Made by a program: the position numbers and the translations under genes
The notes under the pieces: model-generated
What the model was told of the DNA's origin: nothing
The model's database searches: none
What the model saw: only the letters and a program-made list of their open reading frames with translations
Shown: positions 1 to 8,185 of the stretch, piece after piece
Position numbering within the stretch: the stretch's first letter is position 1
How the letters are laid out: the number at the start of each line of letters is the position of its first letter
DNA from: Streptomyces liangshanensis
GTDB lineage: Bacteria > Actinomycetota > Actinomycetes > Streptomycetales > Streptomycetaceae
Assembly (NCBI RefSeq): GCF_011694815.1
Contig: NZ_CP050177.1
Coordinates: 1,550,001-1,614,000 of the forward strand
Reading direction: 5' to 3'
Length of the DNA: 64,000 bases

Positions 1-345
1 CGCGGGGTCGAGCAGGGGCGCGGTGACGGCGTACGGGTCCTTGGCGTCGGTCCAGTCGCGCAGCGTCAGCGCGGCCGCCCCCGGCGCGCGCTCCGCGTCA
101 CCGGCCTCCAGGGCCGGCACGACGAGCACGGGGTCCTGGCCGGCGGCGAGGACGAGCAGCGTCAGGCGCTCGGTGTCGGCGCCGGGCCGGTAGCCGGTGA
201 GGTACGTGAGGTCGGGCCCGGGAGCGACGAGCAGCCCCGCCAGCCCCTCGTCGGCGGCCGACGCGACGGCGCGGGCCATCCGGACGCGGTAGTCGTCGGC
301 GGTGAAGGGGGCGAGGGCGGGGTTGTCTTCGGTGCTGATGGCCAT
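1..345 (-). CDS. M24-type Xaa-Pro peptidase, N-terminal part (cut by window edge)
   Basis: The gene reads leftward from an ATG at 345 and leaves the window, so only about 115 N-terminal residues are visible. The protein opens with MAISTEDNPALAPFTADDYRVRM, continues with a GLAGLLVAPGPDLTYLTGYRP segment, and then a DPVLVVP strand. This is the pattern of the creatinase/prolidase N-terminal domain that precedes the metal-dependent pita-bread catalytic domain of aminopeptidase P and prolidase family members. The metal ligands lie outside the window. The family removes N-terminal residues ahead of proline or splits Xaa-Pro dipeptides in the cytoplasm. I cannot tell aminopeptidase P from prolidase without the rest. 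A 133-nt gap separates it from the next leftward gene. Confidence 0.75.
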   Translation of the reverse strand, partial: MAISTEDNPALAPFTADDYRVRMARAVASAADEGLAGLLVAPGPDLTYLTGYRPGADTERLTLLVLAAGQDPVLVVPALEAGDAERAPGAAALTLRDWTDAKDPYAVTAPLLDPA

Positions 346-478
346 GCCTTCATCCTGCCGCCCGAACCTACGCGGCGCGACCCCCTGGGGTGGGGAGCCC
401 GCCCGCCCGGGGGCGGACGGAGGTGGCCGCTCCGGGCCCGAGCCGTCGGGGCCGGTGCCCGGAGCGGTCCGTCGTGGG

Positions 479-1414
479 TCAGCTCGGGAGGGTCCAGAGC
501 TGGTTCGGGGCGCCGAAGCAGTCCCAGATCTGGAGGCGGGTCAGGTTCGCGGAGCTGTTGCCCGTGGCGTCGAGGCACTTGCCCGACTGGGGGTTCACGA
601 CCTGGCCGTTGCCCTGCCGCTGCCACTTCTGCGCGCCGCTGCCGTTGCACGTCCACAGCTGGACCTGCGCGCCGTTGGCCGTGGAGCCCGAGGAGACGTC
701 CAGGCACTTGCCGAGGGCGCGCAGGGTGCCGTCCGACGCGGCGGTCCAGTTCTGCGCGCCGGTGCCGTTGCAGTCGTACAGCTGGACGGCGGTGCCGTCG
801 GCGCTGCTCGCGGCGTTGACGTCGACGCACTTGCCGCCGAAGCCACGGATCGGGCCGGTCGCCCCGGTGGGAGTCCCGCCCCCGCCGCCGTTCCCGGAGA
901 GGACCTCCAGCGTCACGTTGAAGTGCCCCGGGTCGGGCGAGATCGCGCCGATCCGCTGGAACGCGCCGTCGGACAGGTCGATGCAGAACGGCGCGCCCGC
1001 CGTCGACGCGAAGGAGCCGCGGTCGTTGATGCGGACCGTCACGGAGGCGTTGTTGGCGACGTTGGTGACCTTGACCATCGTGCCGAAGGGGAGCTGCGGG
1101 TTGAGGCTCAGCGACGTGGCGGCCGTCAAGGCGTTCATGTCGAAGATCTCGCCGCTCGCGGTGAACGAGCCGGGGGGTATCTCGGCGCCGTAGTGGGTCG
1201 CCCAGCACGTCGCGGCGGCGACGGCCGCGGGCTGTGCGGTGCGCGCGGCCGCGCCCGTCGTGGTGGGTGCGGCGGTGGTCGCCGCGGCGGCCGGTGCCGT
1301 GGCGGCGACGGCCGGTCCGCACACCACCAGCAGGGACACGAGCGCGCCCGCGACGCGGCGGACCGTACGACCGGGTCTCCGGCCCTTGATGACTCTCGAC
1401 ATGCGCAAGCCCAT
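479..1414 (-). CDS. Secreted double-psi beta-barrel (RlpA/expansin-like) protein with C-terminal RICIN domain
   Basis: A 311-aa exported protein. I chose the ATG at 1414 over the upstream start at 1498 because GAGAGG sits about 6 nt before it and the protein then begins directly with a basic signal peptide (MGLRMSRVIKGRRPGRTVRR, then a hydrophobic core ending near AVAATAPAAAA). After an Ala/Thr linker comes an RlpA-like double-psi barrel (CWATHYGAEIPPGSFTASGE, LPFGTMVKVTN, VRINDRGSF). The C-terminal third is a beta-trefoil lectin with three QxW-type motifs (AQNW, AQKW, NQLW) and paired GKCLD motifs. The family acts outside the cell on peptidoglycan or plant/fungal polysaccharide. The ricin part suggests carbohydrate binding. 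It lacks the catalytic Asp-His signature of an endoglucanase, so expansin-like loosening is only one possibility. Confidence 0.85.
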   Translation of the reverse strand: MGLRMSRVIKGRRPGRTVRRVAGALVSLLVVCGPAVAATAPAAAATTAAPTTTGAAARTAQPAAVAAATCWATHYGAEIPPGSFTASGEIFDMNALTAATSLSLNPQLPFGTMVKVTNVANNASVTVRINDRGSFASTAGAPFCIDLSDGAFQRIGAISPDPGHFNVTLEVLSGNGGGGGTPTGATGPIRGFGGKCVDVNAASSADGTAVQLYDCNGTGAQNWTAASDGTLRALGKCLDVSSGSTANGAQVQLWTCNGSGAQKWQRQGNGQVVNPQSGKCLDATGNSSANLTRLQIWDCFGAPNQLWTLPS

Positions 1415-1649
1415 CACTACCTCTCGCTCGACTCCGGAACCGTGGGGGCGGAGTCCTGTTCCAGAACGCGTGGTGCGTGCCGAGACGATCTTGCGCACCT
1501 GACATGCTCACGAAACACAGCGAGCGGGGAAACGCTTGAGTATTCACGTACCAGCTGCCGAGAGGACTGGAATCCTTCCCTCCGGGCGCACTTGACCGGC
1601 GGAACGCCCGGTAGGGCGGCCGGCGAGGACGCCGGGCAGAGGCCCCCGG

Positions 1650-2606
1650 TCAGCCCGGCGGGTCCTGCTCGACCAGCCGCTCCAGCAGCGCCTCGAAGTC
1701 GTCGCCGACGACGATCCGCAGCCCCTCGCCGTCCTCGTCCTCCTCGCTGAGCTGCGTGAGGGTGCCGCCGCGCCACCAGTAGACGTACGGACTGATCGCC
1801 CCGGGCGTGTCCTCGAAACCCGAGGCCGCGAACGACGCCATCGCGTTGAGGGTGGGGATCATCGTGGCGTCGCGGATGACGTGGAAGGCGAGCTGGTGCC
1901 GGAAGGGCATCGCGACCAGCGCGCCGTCCAGGCCGATCGGCCGGCCCGTGACGCGCCGCACGAGCGAGTCCAGCGCGAGGACCCGGCTGGCCGTGTAGAA
2001 CGAGTCGCCGAGGACCACCTCGAACCGCATCCCGTCCGCGTCCTTGACCGTCTCGCGCTTCTCCACCGGCAGCTCACGCAGATTCCGCAGCGCCTGCTCC
2101 CGCAGCCACGCGACCTCGCCCAGCGGCTCCAGCGCCTCGTCCGTGAGCATCATGACGCTCTCCGGGAGGTCCAGGGCCAGCACCTCGTACAGCCCCGGGG
2201 CGACGGACCGCGCGTACGCGAACGTCTGCGGGTCCAGGCCCTCGGCGCTGATGACCCGCGGGTAGAGCTGGGCGCGGATCTGCTCGGGCGGCAGGGTGTC
2301 GAGGGCGGAGGGGCCGTCCATCGTACGCAGCACCATCCCCGCGTGCTGGCGGGCCAGCTCGCCCCAGACGCGCGGACCCCGGTCGTCGTTGTGGCAGACC
2401 GCCGCGAGGTTGCCGAGCCCGAACTGCCGCCCGGAACTGTCCGTCACCACGTCGACGTAGACCGTGACCTCCAGGCCGTGCTCCGCGAAGGCCTCGCGCA
2501 CCTGGCCGCGGAACAGCGCCCCCTCGTCGACCGAGAAGAAGGAGAACGCCGGGTCGCGCGGCGTGTCCCGCCCGTCGCGCCTAGGCCCTCGCCGGAAGAA
2601 CCCCAC
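1650..2606 (-). CDS. Hypothetical cytoplasmic protein (318 aa)
   Basis: I do not recognise the family with certainty. The GTG at 2606 is preferred because GGAGG lies 7 nt upstream, and the 28 residues before it are low-complexity Gly/Asp. The protein is soluble, with no signal peptide or membrane segment. Visible landmarks are FSFFSVDEGALFRGQVREAF near the N-terminus, a VYVDVVTDSSGRQFGLGNLAAVC strand pair, and a central region mentioning ESVMMLTDEALEPLGEVAWLREQAL. The C-terminus is acidic after an SPYVYWWRGG motif. The middle has the feel of the DUF1444-like family, in which a variable N-terminal region is followed by a VMMLTDE strand, but this is weak. It stands alone between convergently arranged spacers. 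Confidence 0.7.
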   Translation of the reverse strand: MGFFRRGPRRDGRDTPRDPAFSFFSVDEGALFRGQVREAFAEHGLEVTVYVDVVTDSSGRQFGLGNLAAVCHNDDRGPRVWGELARQHAGMVLRTMDGPSALDTLPPEQIRAQLYPRVISAEGLDPQTFAYARSVAPGLYEVLALDLPESVMMLTDEALEPLGEVAWLREQALRNLRELPVEKRETVKDADGMRFEVVLGDSFYTASRVLALDSLVRRVTGRPIGLDGALVAMPFRHQLAFHVIRDATMIPTLNAMASFAASGFEDTPGAISPYVYWWRGGTLTQLSEEDEDGEGLRIVVGDDFEALLERLVEQDPPG

Positions 2607-2721
2607 ACCATCGCCTCCACCCGTGTCGGCCGCGCCCGCCCTGACCGTCGTACCGTCCGTCGCCGGGCGGATCGCCGTCCCGCAGATCATCGGCCGTCCG
2701 GTGATCGTCCAAACTACGAGC

Positions 2722-3360
2722 CTAGTCTTCCCACCCGACGAACAGGTCGGCGCGCCCCCGGCCCCGGGCGACCAGGCGCGCGTTGGCCTCGTCGGAGTCC
2801 CTGACCCAGCGCTCCGCGTGCGCCGGCTCCTTGCCGAAGCGGACGTGCCGGTCCACCAGGCGGCGTACGCGCTCCTCGGGGTCCAGGTCCAGGAACCACA
2901 CCTCGTCCAGCAGCGGGCGCACCGGCGCCCAGGGGCCTTCGTCGTGCAGCAGGTAGTTGCCCTCCGTCACGACGAGCGGGATCTCCGGCGGTACGGCGAC
3001 GCTGCCCGCGACCGGCTCCTCCAGGGCCCGGTCGAAGGCGGGCGCGTACACCACGGCCCCGGGCTCCGGGGCGCGCAGCCGCGCGAGCAGGGCCGCGTAG
3101 CCGGCGGCGTCAAAGGTGTCGGGGGCGCCCTTGCGCTCCGCGCGGCCGAGGCGCTCCAGCTCGGCCCCCGCCAGGTGGAAGCCGTCCATGGGGACGAGGA
3201 CGGCGAGCCCGCCGAGACGCTCGACCAGGAGGGCCGCGAGGGTCGACTTGCCCGCGCCGGGCGGCCCCGCGATCCCGAGCAGGCGGCGCCGGCCGGGGAC
3301 GGCGAGGCGGCGGGCGCGGGCGGTCAGGGCCGTGATGCCGGTGCGGGCGGGCGCGTCCAT
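2722..3360 (-). CDS. Nucleoside/nucleotide kinase family P-loop protein
   Basis: A 212-aa P-loop kinase. The ATG at 3360 is chosen because the homologous part (MDAPARTG...) starts there and GGGAG is about 9 nt upstream. The Walker A motif is GPPGAGKST (about residues 30-38). The MDGFHL motif (about 58-63) is typical of the uridine kinase / pantothenate kinase / fructose-transport-associated kinase superfamily, where the Asp activates the phosphoryl acceptor. A VVTEGNYLL strand and a FLDLDPEERVRRLVDRHVRFGK lid follow. The family phosphorylates a small hydroxyl compound such as a nucleoside, pantothenate or sugar; the substrate cannot be read from sequence. It is divergent from the VOC gene with a 55-nt shared spacer. 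Confidence 0.82.
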   Translation of the reverse strand: MDAPARTGITALTARARRLAVPGRRRLLGIAGPPGAGKSTLAALLVERLGGLAVLVPMDGFHLAGAELERLGRAERKGAPDTFDAAGYAALLARLRAPEPGAVVYAPAFDRALEEPVAGSVAVPPEIPLVVTEGNYLLHDEGPWAPVRPLLDEVWFLDLDPEERVRRLVDRHVRFGKEPAHAERWVRDSDEANARLVARGRGRADLFVGWED

Positions 3361-3378
3361 AGGGGCATTCTCCCATCC

Positions 3379-3405
3379 TTGCCGCTCGCACATCATACGT
3401 ATAAC
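3379..3405 (+). promoter_or_regulatory. Candidate promoter for a leaderless VOC-gene transcript
   Basis: TTGCCG (3379-3384) and TATAAC (3400-3405) are separated by 15 nt, slightly short. The ATG of the VOC gene follows the -10 box by 10 nt and no Shine-Dalgarno sequence is present, so a transcript starting at or near the ATG is likely. The same AT-rich segment contains ACGTATAACGT, a direct ACGT repeat that might bind a regulator shared with the divergent kinase gene. Confidence 0.45.
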
Positions 3406-3415
3406 GTACGGGCGC

Positions 3416-3808
3416 ATGTCACACATCGCCCTGATCACCCTGGTCGTCGCCGACTACGACGAGGCCCTCGCCTTCTACACCGACAAGCTGGGCTTCGGCC
3501 TGGTCGAGGACACCGACCGGGGCGACGGCTCCCGCTGGGTCGTGGTGCGCCCGCCGGGCGCGGGAGAGGGCGCGGCCGCCCTGCTCCTGGCCCGCGCGGC
3601 CGGGGACGCGCAGCGGGCGAGCGTCGGCGCGCAGACCGGCGGCCGGGTGGGCTTCTTCCTCCACACGCGGGACTTCGCGGGCGACCACGCGAGGATGCGG
3701 GCGGCCGGGGTCCGGTTCCTGGAGGAGCCCCGGCACGAACCGTACGGCTCGGTCGCGGTCTTCGAGGACCTGTACGGCAACCGCTGGGACCTGCTCCAGC
3801 CGGCGTGA
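3416..3808 (+). CDS. VOC superfamily (glyoxalase/bleomycin resistance-like) protein
   Basis: A 130-aa single-domain vicinal-oxygen-chelate protein starting MSHIALITLVVADYDEALAFYTDKLGF, the standard first beta-alpha-beta-beta-beta motif, followed by FFLHTRDFAGDHARMRAAGVRF and ending with AVFEDLYGNRWDLLQP, the second motif with its Glu/Asp-rich metal edge. Family members isomerise, bind or cleave small molecules with a bound divalent metal; the substrate is unknown. The start at 3416 fits a leaderless transcript. It is divergent from the kinase gene. The downstream GAP1 gene begins 120 nt later and is probably a separate unit. Confidence 0.85.
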   Translation: MSHIALITLVVADYDEALAFYTDKLGFGLVEDTDRGDGSRWVVVRPPGAGEGAAALLLARAAGDAQRASVGAQTGGRVGFFLHTRDFAGDHARMRAAGVRFLEEPRHEPYGSVAVFEDLYGNRWDLLQPA

Positions 3809-3928
3809 ACCGGGGCCGGCCCTCCCGCGAAGCCCCGTCCGTCTCGCCATCGGCCCCCGTGCGGCGCCGAATTGAAGTAGACATTGGCGAGCACACAGCA
3901 GGCACAGCAGACACAGGAGAGCCGGCGC

Positions 3929-6529
3929 ATGAGCCTGGCACAGTTGCACTACACGTCCGTTCCGCCGGAATCCGGCGGCTCGGGTGTCCGGTTCACGGCC
4001 GTCACCGACGGGATCGCCCGGCCGCTCGTCGAAGAGGCCGGGCAGTTGCTCGGGTACGAGCCTCCGCGCGACGCCCCCGGCCGCCCCACGGACGCCGAAC
4101 TCGCCGACTTCCCGCAGGCGTTCAGCCACAGCGCCCTCTCCGACGGCGGCCGGCTGCTGGCCCGGGCGGTCTGCGTGGGAGCCGAACCGGGCGGGCGCAG
4201 GAGCGCGTTCCACGCGCACGCCGTGCTGCTGCCGCCCGGTGCGGGACTGCCGGGCGGCGCGCTGCCCATCACGGCCTGGAACTCGCCGCACTGGGCCGCC
4301 GCCACCCCGGACGGCGGTGTGCCCGAACCGCTGGACTCGCTGCCCGCCTCGGGCCTCTTCTACCGCGAGGGGCTGATCGGCTTCGCGGCGTCCCGCGCGC
4401 CGTGGCTGGCCGGGTACGTCGCCGGGCTGCGCGCGATCGCGACGCAGGAGGAGCCGGCCGACTCCCCCGAGGCGCCGCGGATCGTGCTCGTCGAGCGGCG
4501 CAGCGCGGACGTCGCGCAGTGGATCGCGCTGGCCGGGCACGTCCTGTCCGCCGCGGACGCCGCGCGGCTGACCTTCACCACGTACACCCGCCGCCCGCGC
4601 GAGGCCCCGCAGCGTGTCCTCGGGGTCCTGCCGGGCGACGCGCGGGGCCTCGCGGAGCAACCGCACCGCTACCGGGTGCTCGACTGCACCGAAGGCGCGC
4701 ACCCGGACGCGGACGGCGCGCGGGACACCTGGGCCGGGACGGCGGCGCGCCTGTGGCTCGCGGGGGCGCCCGAGCTGTTCGAGGAGGCCGCCGCGCTGCC
4801 CGGAGGCCGGTTCCACCCGGGCGCGCTCGCCGCCGTGGCGCTGCGCGCGGGCGTGGACCCGGGGCCCGACGGCCGGGCGGAGGCGGCCGGTTGGGCGGGG
4901 ACGCACGCGCGCGACCTGGACGACGAGCTCCTGCGGATACTCGTCGGCGCGTTGTGCGCGCCGAACGGGGAGGACCGTACGGCGGCGGAGACCCAGGCCC
5001 TCGCCGACCTCTTCGGCGCCCTCGCGAACCGCGCGCCGGACGACGTGACCGCGCCGCTCGCCGCACTCGTCCTGACGGAGGCGGTACGAGCGACCGGCAC
5101 CGGGGCCCGCACCGGCGCGGGAGCCGACCCCGACGCGAAGCCGCTGACACCCCCCGGCCCCCCGGCATCCCCCGCGCCCTCCACATCCTCCGCGTCCCCC
5201 GCATCCCCCGCATCCCGCGAACTGCCCCTGCTCCCCGAACTTCAACTCCGCTCGCTGTCACCCGAGTTCAAACAGCGCCTCGGCGCCGAACTGGCCTTCG
5301 AGCTGCGCGCCGGCATCTCCGCCGGCCTCTCCACCGACCTCCCGGGCACCGGCCGGGACACCTCGCGCCCGGTCGGCCTGCTCCGGATCGCGGGCATTCT
5401 GGGCGTGGACTGCGCGGAGCTGCTGCCGGACCTCGCCGACCGGCTGGCCGGCGCGCTGCTGGCCGAACCGGAGAGCGCGTACACCCCCGCCGTACGAACC
5501 GCGCTGGAGGACCACTTCGAGCTGCGCGTCGCGTTGCTGAGCGCCCTGGACCGGCTCGCCGCCGCGGATCCGCCCGCCGCCACCCGCCTCCTGAACCGGA
5601 CCACCCTCTCCCTCGACGGCGTCCAGTCGCTGCCGCACCTGCGGATGTGCGCCGAGTCCCCCGCCCCGTGGTCGGTGACCGGCCCGCCCGCGAGCGGCGC
5701 CGACCAGGACCGCGTGGCCGCCCTCGCCGGTGTCCTGCGGGCCGCGGGGGTCTCGCCGTTCGCCGAACCGCCCGTCCTGCGCACGGCTGTACGCCTGGTG
5801 TGGGCCGACGGTACGCCCACGGCGGGCGAGGCCCGCCGCATGCTCGGCGAGACCGGTTCCGACGCCCACCGCGCGGCCGGCACCTGGGCCACCCTGGTCG
5901 CCGCCGCGCTCGGCGGCCCCGGTGACGACCCGGACGCCCCGGACCTCGCGCACGACCTGCTGCGCAGCTTCCCCGAGAAGCTGGAACCGCGGGTGCGCTC
6001 GGCCCTGTTGCTCCTGGAGTTCGCCGGGGACCTGCGGGCCGGGCGGGCGCCCACCGGCTGGACCGTACGGGCCCGCCTGCTGCGCGCGGACGCCGAGCCG
6101 GTCGAACCGGGCGTGCTGGACCAGGCGTTGGGCGCGCTCGCCCGCCAACTCCTCTCCGAGGACCGGCCGAACGGTGAGCTGTACGACCTGATCCACGCCG
6201 ACGACGCGGACCTCCTCGCCGCCTACGACCGGGCCGCCCGCGCGGACGCGACCCGCGAGCGGCTGCGTACCGTACCGGCGTACACGGCCGACTGCTTCAT
6301 CGCCTGGAGCTCGTTCCCCGGGGCCAACCCGGCCTGGGACCGCACCCGTACCGCCCTCCTCGACAAGGTGTTGCGGCCCGCCGTACGGTCCCTGCCCGCC
6401 GAGGACCTCGCGGCGGTGGAGGAGAGCTTCGGCCGGGCCGGCCGCCACCACACCGAGGAGTTCCGCACCTGGAACCGCCCGGGAACCCTGAGCCGCCTGG
6501 GCCTAGCCCTCCGACGCCGAACGAGCTGA
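3929..6529 (+). CDS. GTPase-associated protein 1 (GAP1-N2 / GAP1-M / GAP1-C)
   Basis: An 866-aa protein. The ATG at 3929 (MSLAQLHYTS...) is the family start, with AGGAGA about 10 nt upstream; an in-frame ATG 45 nt earlier lacks a site. The N-terminal part (MSLAQLHYTSVPP, LLGYEPPRDAPGRPTDAEL, FSHSAL) matches the GAP1-N2 domain described in bacterial NTP-dependent conflict systems. The middle (VLVERRSADVAQWIALAG) corresponds to GAP1-M, and the helical C-terminal half to GAP1-C. There is a Pro/Ser-rich break near residues 395-430. Family members normally sit beside a GTPase or STAND-type partner and are thought to serve in anti-phage or stress responses. No such partner is visible within 3 kb on either side, which is odd. 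Confidence 0.82.
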   Translation: MSLAQLHYTSVPPESGGSGVRFTAVTDGIARPLVEEAGQLLGYEPPRDAPGRPTDAELADFPQAFSHSALSDGGRLLARAVCVGAEPGGRRSAFHAHAVLLPPGAGLPGGALPITAWNSPHWAAATPDGGVPEPLDSLPASGLFYREGLIGFAASRAPWLAGYVAGLRAIATQEEPADSPEAPRIVLVERRSADVAQWIALAGHVLSAADAARLTFTTYTRRPREAPQRVLGVLPGDARGLAEQPHRYRVLDCTEGAHPDADGARDTWAGTAARLWLAGAPELFEEAAALPGGRFHPGALAAVALRAGVDPGPDGRAEAAGWAGTHARDLDDELLRILVGALCAPNGEDRTAAETQALADLFGALANRAPDDVTAPLAALVLTEAVRATGTGARTGAGADPDAKPLTPPGPPASPAPSTSSASPASPASRELPLLPELQLRSLSPEFKQRLGAELAFELRAGISAGLSTDLPGTGRDTSRPVGLLRIAGILGVDCAELLPDLADRLAGALLAEPESAYTPAVRTALEDHFELRVALLSALDRLAAADPPAATRLLNRTTLSLDGVQSLPHLRMCAESPAPWSVTGPPASGADQDRVAALAGVLRAAGVSPFAEPPVLRTAVRLVWADGTPTAGEARRMLGETGSDAHRAAGTWATLVAAALGGPGDDPDAPDLAHDLLRSFPEKLEPRVRSALLLLEFAGDLRAGRAPTGWTVRARLLRADAEPVEPGVLDQALGALARQLLSEDRPNGELYDLIHADDADLLAAYDRAARADATRERLRTVPAYTADCFIAWSSFPGANPAWDRTRTALLDKVLRPAVRSLPAEDLAAVEESFGRAGRHHTEEFRTWNRPGTLSRLGLALRRRTS

Positions 6530-6548
6530 CCCCGCACAGAACAACAAA

Positions 6549-6576
6549 CGCCGGACGGGCACGAACCCGTCCGGCG
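6549..6576. terminator. Bidirectional hairpin terminator
   Basis: A perfect 11-bp stem (CGCCGGACGGG with CCCGTCCGGCG) and a 6-nt loop lie 20 nt after the GAP1 stop codon. The stem also ends 1 nt from the stop codon of the leftward PIN-like fragment, so it can serve both strands. There is no U-tract, as usual in streptomycetes. Confidence 0.8.
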
Positions 6577-6577
6577 T

Positions 6578-6709
6578 CTACACCGCCACCACATGAACGT
6601 CCGGTGGATCCAGCACCCCGAGACAGGCGTGGATGTCGTCCGGATCGCTGGTGAAGACCACCGCGCTGCCGTGCCGCCTGTCCGATCGCCGTACCCGAGC
6701 CTCCGGCTC
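6578..6709 (-). pseudogene. C-terminal remnant of a PIN-domain (VapC-like) protein
   Basis: On the minus strand the segment reads EPEARVRRSDRRHGSAVVF followed by TSDPDDIHACLGVLDPPDVHVVAV and a stop at 6578-6580. The VVFTSDPDDI strand-loop and final HVVAV strand resemble the C-terminus of PIN-domain RNases, where the Asp in TSDPDDI is one of the metal ligands. An in-frame TAG at 6710-6712 cuts it off from the upstream reading frame (6713-6934), which has no convincing PIN N-terminus. I read this as a decayed toxin or a fragment left by rearrangement. The stretch 6710-6948 otherwise holds nothing I can assign. Confidence 0.45.
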
Positions 6710-6948
6710 CTATGGCTGAACGGCGACGGCATGGATCCCGGACGCCCGCAGCTTTCGAGCCGGCGACTCCATCTCGGCCACGATGCCTGAGTAGGCACCG
6801 GTCACGGCATTGCGCGCCGAGGGGATCCACCCGCAGCGGCGCTGAGCCACGCTGGGACAACAGCCGTCCAGGTTCCCCTTGGAGGCGCACCAGAACCACA
6901 GCCTTTGAGCTACGTCGCGCTGCCAGGGAAGCACTAGCCTGAGCCGCC

Positions 6949-7572
6949 GTGAGCACGGACATCCATGGCGGCATCGAGTTCCGCCATCCCGGCGTCGACG
7001 CCGGCTACTACGACGGCGAACCGTGGGTCATGGCGATGGACCTGTGGCCGCTGTACGACCAGAGCGACTACGCCGCCTTCGGCTACCTCTTCGGAGTGCG
7101 CAACTACGCGGGCTTCCGTCCTCTCGCCGCCGACCGCGGCCTTCCTCCTGACCTGTCGGACGGCCTGCGGGCCGAACTGGAGCTGATGGTGGAGGCCGGG
7201 GAACTCCACGGCGCCACCTGGGTCAGTTGGGCGGAACTCTCCCGGCTGGACCTCACGTCCGCGCCCGCCGGGTACGCCGGCCGGCTGACCTGGTCGAGAG
7301 AGTCCCTGCCTTCACTCCTGCACCAGCGGCTCGTCCCCGCTCAGTGGCCTCGGGAAGTGCTCGAGGCCGTAGGGCCGCCACCTCTCGGCCTCGACCGTTC
7401 CGCTCATCTCACGGAATGGGTCACCGGAGACCTGCGCTGCCGCTACGAGCCCTTGACTGCCGGCTTCCTCTTGGGGAGTACGACCCAGTGGCCGCACGTC
7501 TTCGCGGTGATGAAGGCGCTGGCGGGCCGGTTCGGCGAGGAGGAGATTCGGCTTGTCGTCGCCTTCGACTGA
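6949..7572 (+). CDS. Hypothetical protein with N-terminal DIHG motif (207 aa)
   Basis: A GTG start at 6949 gives MSTDIHGGIEFRHPG..., followed by AMDLWPLYDQSDYAAFGYLFGVRNYAGF and a HGATWVSWAELSRLD segment. A DIHG opening with a later HGATW(I/V)SW motif recurs in actinobacterial and phage proteins of unknown role, so the family looks real but its function is not known to me. It is soluble with no signal peptide. No clear Shine-Dalgarno sequence precedes the GTG; a -10-like CACTAG lies about 12 nt upstream, so it may be leaderless. The lower GC of the spacer before it and the PIN fragment next door hint at an acquired accessory patch. Confidence 0.7.
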   Translation: MSTDIHGGIEFRHPGVDAGYYDGEPWVMAMDLWPLYDQSDYAAFGYLFGVRNYAGFRPLAADRGLPPDLSDGLRAELELMVEAGELHGATWVSWAELSRLDLTSAPAGYAGRLTWSRESLPSLLHQRLVPAQWPREVLEAVGPPPLGLDRSAHLTEWVTGDLRCRYEPLTAGFLLGSTTQWPHVFAVMKALAGRFGEEEIRLVVAFD

Positions 7573-7685
7573 TGTACGTACGCCTACTCGTCGATACCGA
7601 TCAGGCGGCTCCGGGCAAGGGTCTTCGGATCCGCGTGTCCTCGCACCAGGAGGAACTCGGCCTCCGGGGCAAGCCCACCCCGTGA
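7572..7685 (+). CDS. Possible small coupled ORF (37 aa)
   Basis: The ATG overlaps the stop of the preceding gene (TGATG) and encodes MYVRLLVDTDQAAPGKGLRI, followed by 17 further residues. The overlap suits translational coupling, but the peptide matches no family I know and the composition is unremarkable. It may be a chance ORF. Confidence 0.22.
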   Translation: MYVRLLVDTDQAAPGKGLRIRVSSHQEELGLRGKPTP

Positions 7686-7747
7686 CGTGAGAGCTTTCGG
7701 CGGGCCGGCCGCGTCCGCGCCCGCCCGCCGTCAGCTCCTGGTTGCCG

Positions 7748-8155
7748 TCAGCCCTCGTCGGGGGTCAGGCGCAGGGAGATGCTGTTGATGCAGTAGCGCT
7801 GGTCGGTCGGGGTGCCATAGCCCTCGCCCTCGAAGACGTGGCCCAGGTGGGAGCCGCAGCGGGCGCAGCGCACCTCGACCCGGGTCATGCCGAGGGAGCG
7901 GTCCTCGATCAGTTCGACCGCGTCCGAGTCCTTCGGGTCGTAGAACGACGGCCAGCCGCAGTGCGACTCGAACTTCGTGTCGGAGCGGAACAGCTCGGCG
8001 CTACAGGCCCGGCAGGAGTAGACGCCGGTCGTCTTCGTGTCGGTGTACTCGCCGGTGAAGGCGGGCTCGGTGCCGGCCTTGCGGAGCACCTTGTACTCCG
8101 CGGGGGACAGCTCGGCGCGCCACTGCTCGTCCGGCTTCTCGATGTCGTACGCCAT
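7748..8155 (-). CDS. msrB: Peptide-methionine (R)-S-oxide reductase MsrB
   Basis: A 135-aa cytoplasmic enzyme that reduces methionine-R-sulfoxide in proteins. The zinc site is intact: C48-x-x-C51 (SCRAC) and C97-x-x-C100 (RCARCG). The resolving/catalytic region ends with RYCINSISLRL, C122 being the catalytic Cys. SHCGWPSF and GSHLGHVF are the substrate-binding motifs. The ATG at 8155 gives the usual MAYDIEKPDEQWRAELSP start, with GGGAG about 11 nt upstream. It lies 30 nt after the murC stop on the same strand, so the two are probably cotranscribed. Confidence 0.95.
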   Translation of the reverse strand: MAYDIEKPDEQWRAELSPAEYKVLRKAGTEPAFTGEYTDTKTTGVYSCRACSAELFRSDTKFESHCGWPSFYDPKDSDAVELIEDRSLGMTRVEVRCARCGSHLGHVFEGEGYGTPTDQRYCINSISLRLTPDEG

Positions 8156-8185
8156 TGCGCACACGCTCCCTCGGTCGGTGTACCT

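Noticed and set aside
162..1547. A 461-codon minus-strand frame across the first two genes
   Set aside because: Its residues are Arg/Gly-rich and it overlaps the double-psi barrel/RICIN gene and the M24 gene in a different frame.
1415..1649. Possible c-di-AMP (ydaO-type) riboswitch before the double-psi barrel gene
   Set aside because: Such elements precede many streptomycete wall-hydrolase genes, but I could not find the conserved core sequences in this 235-nt leader.
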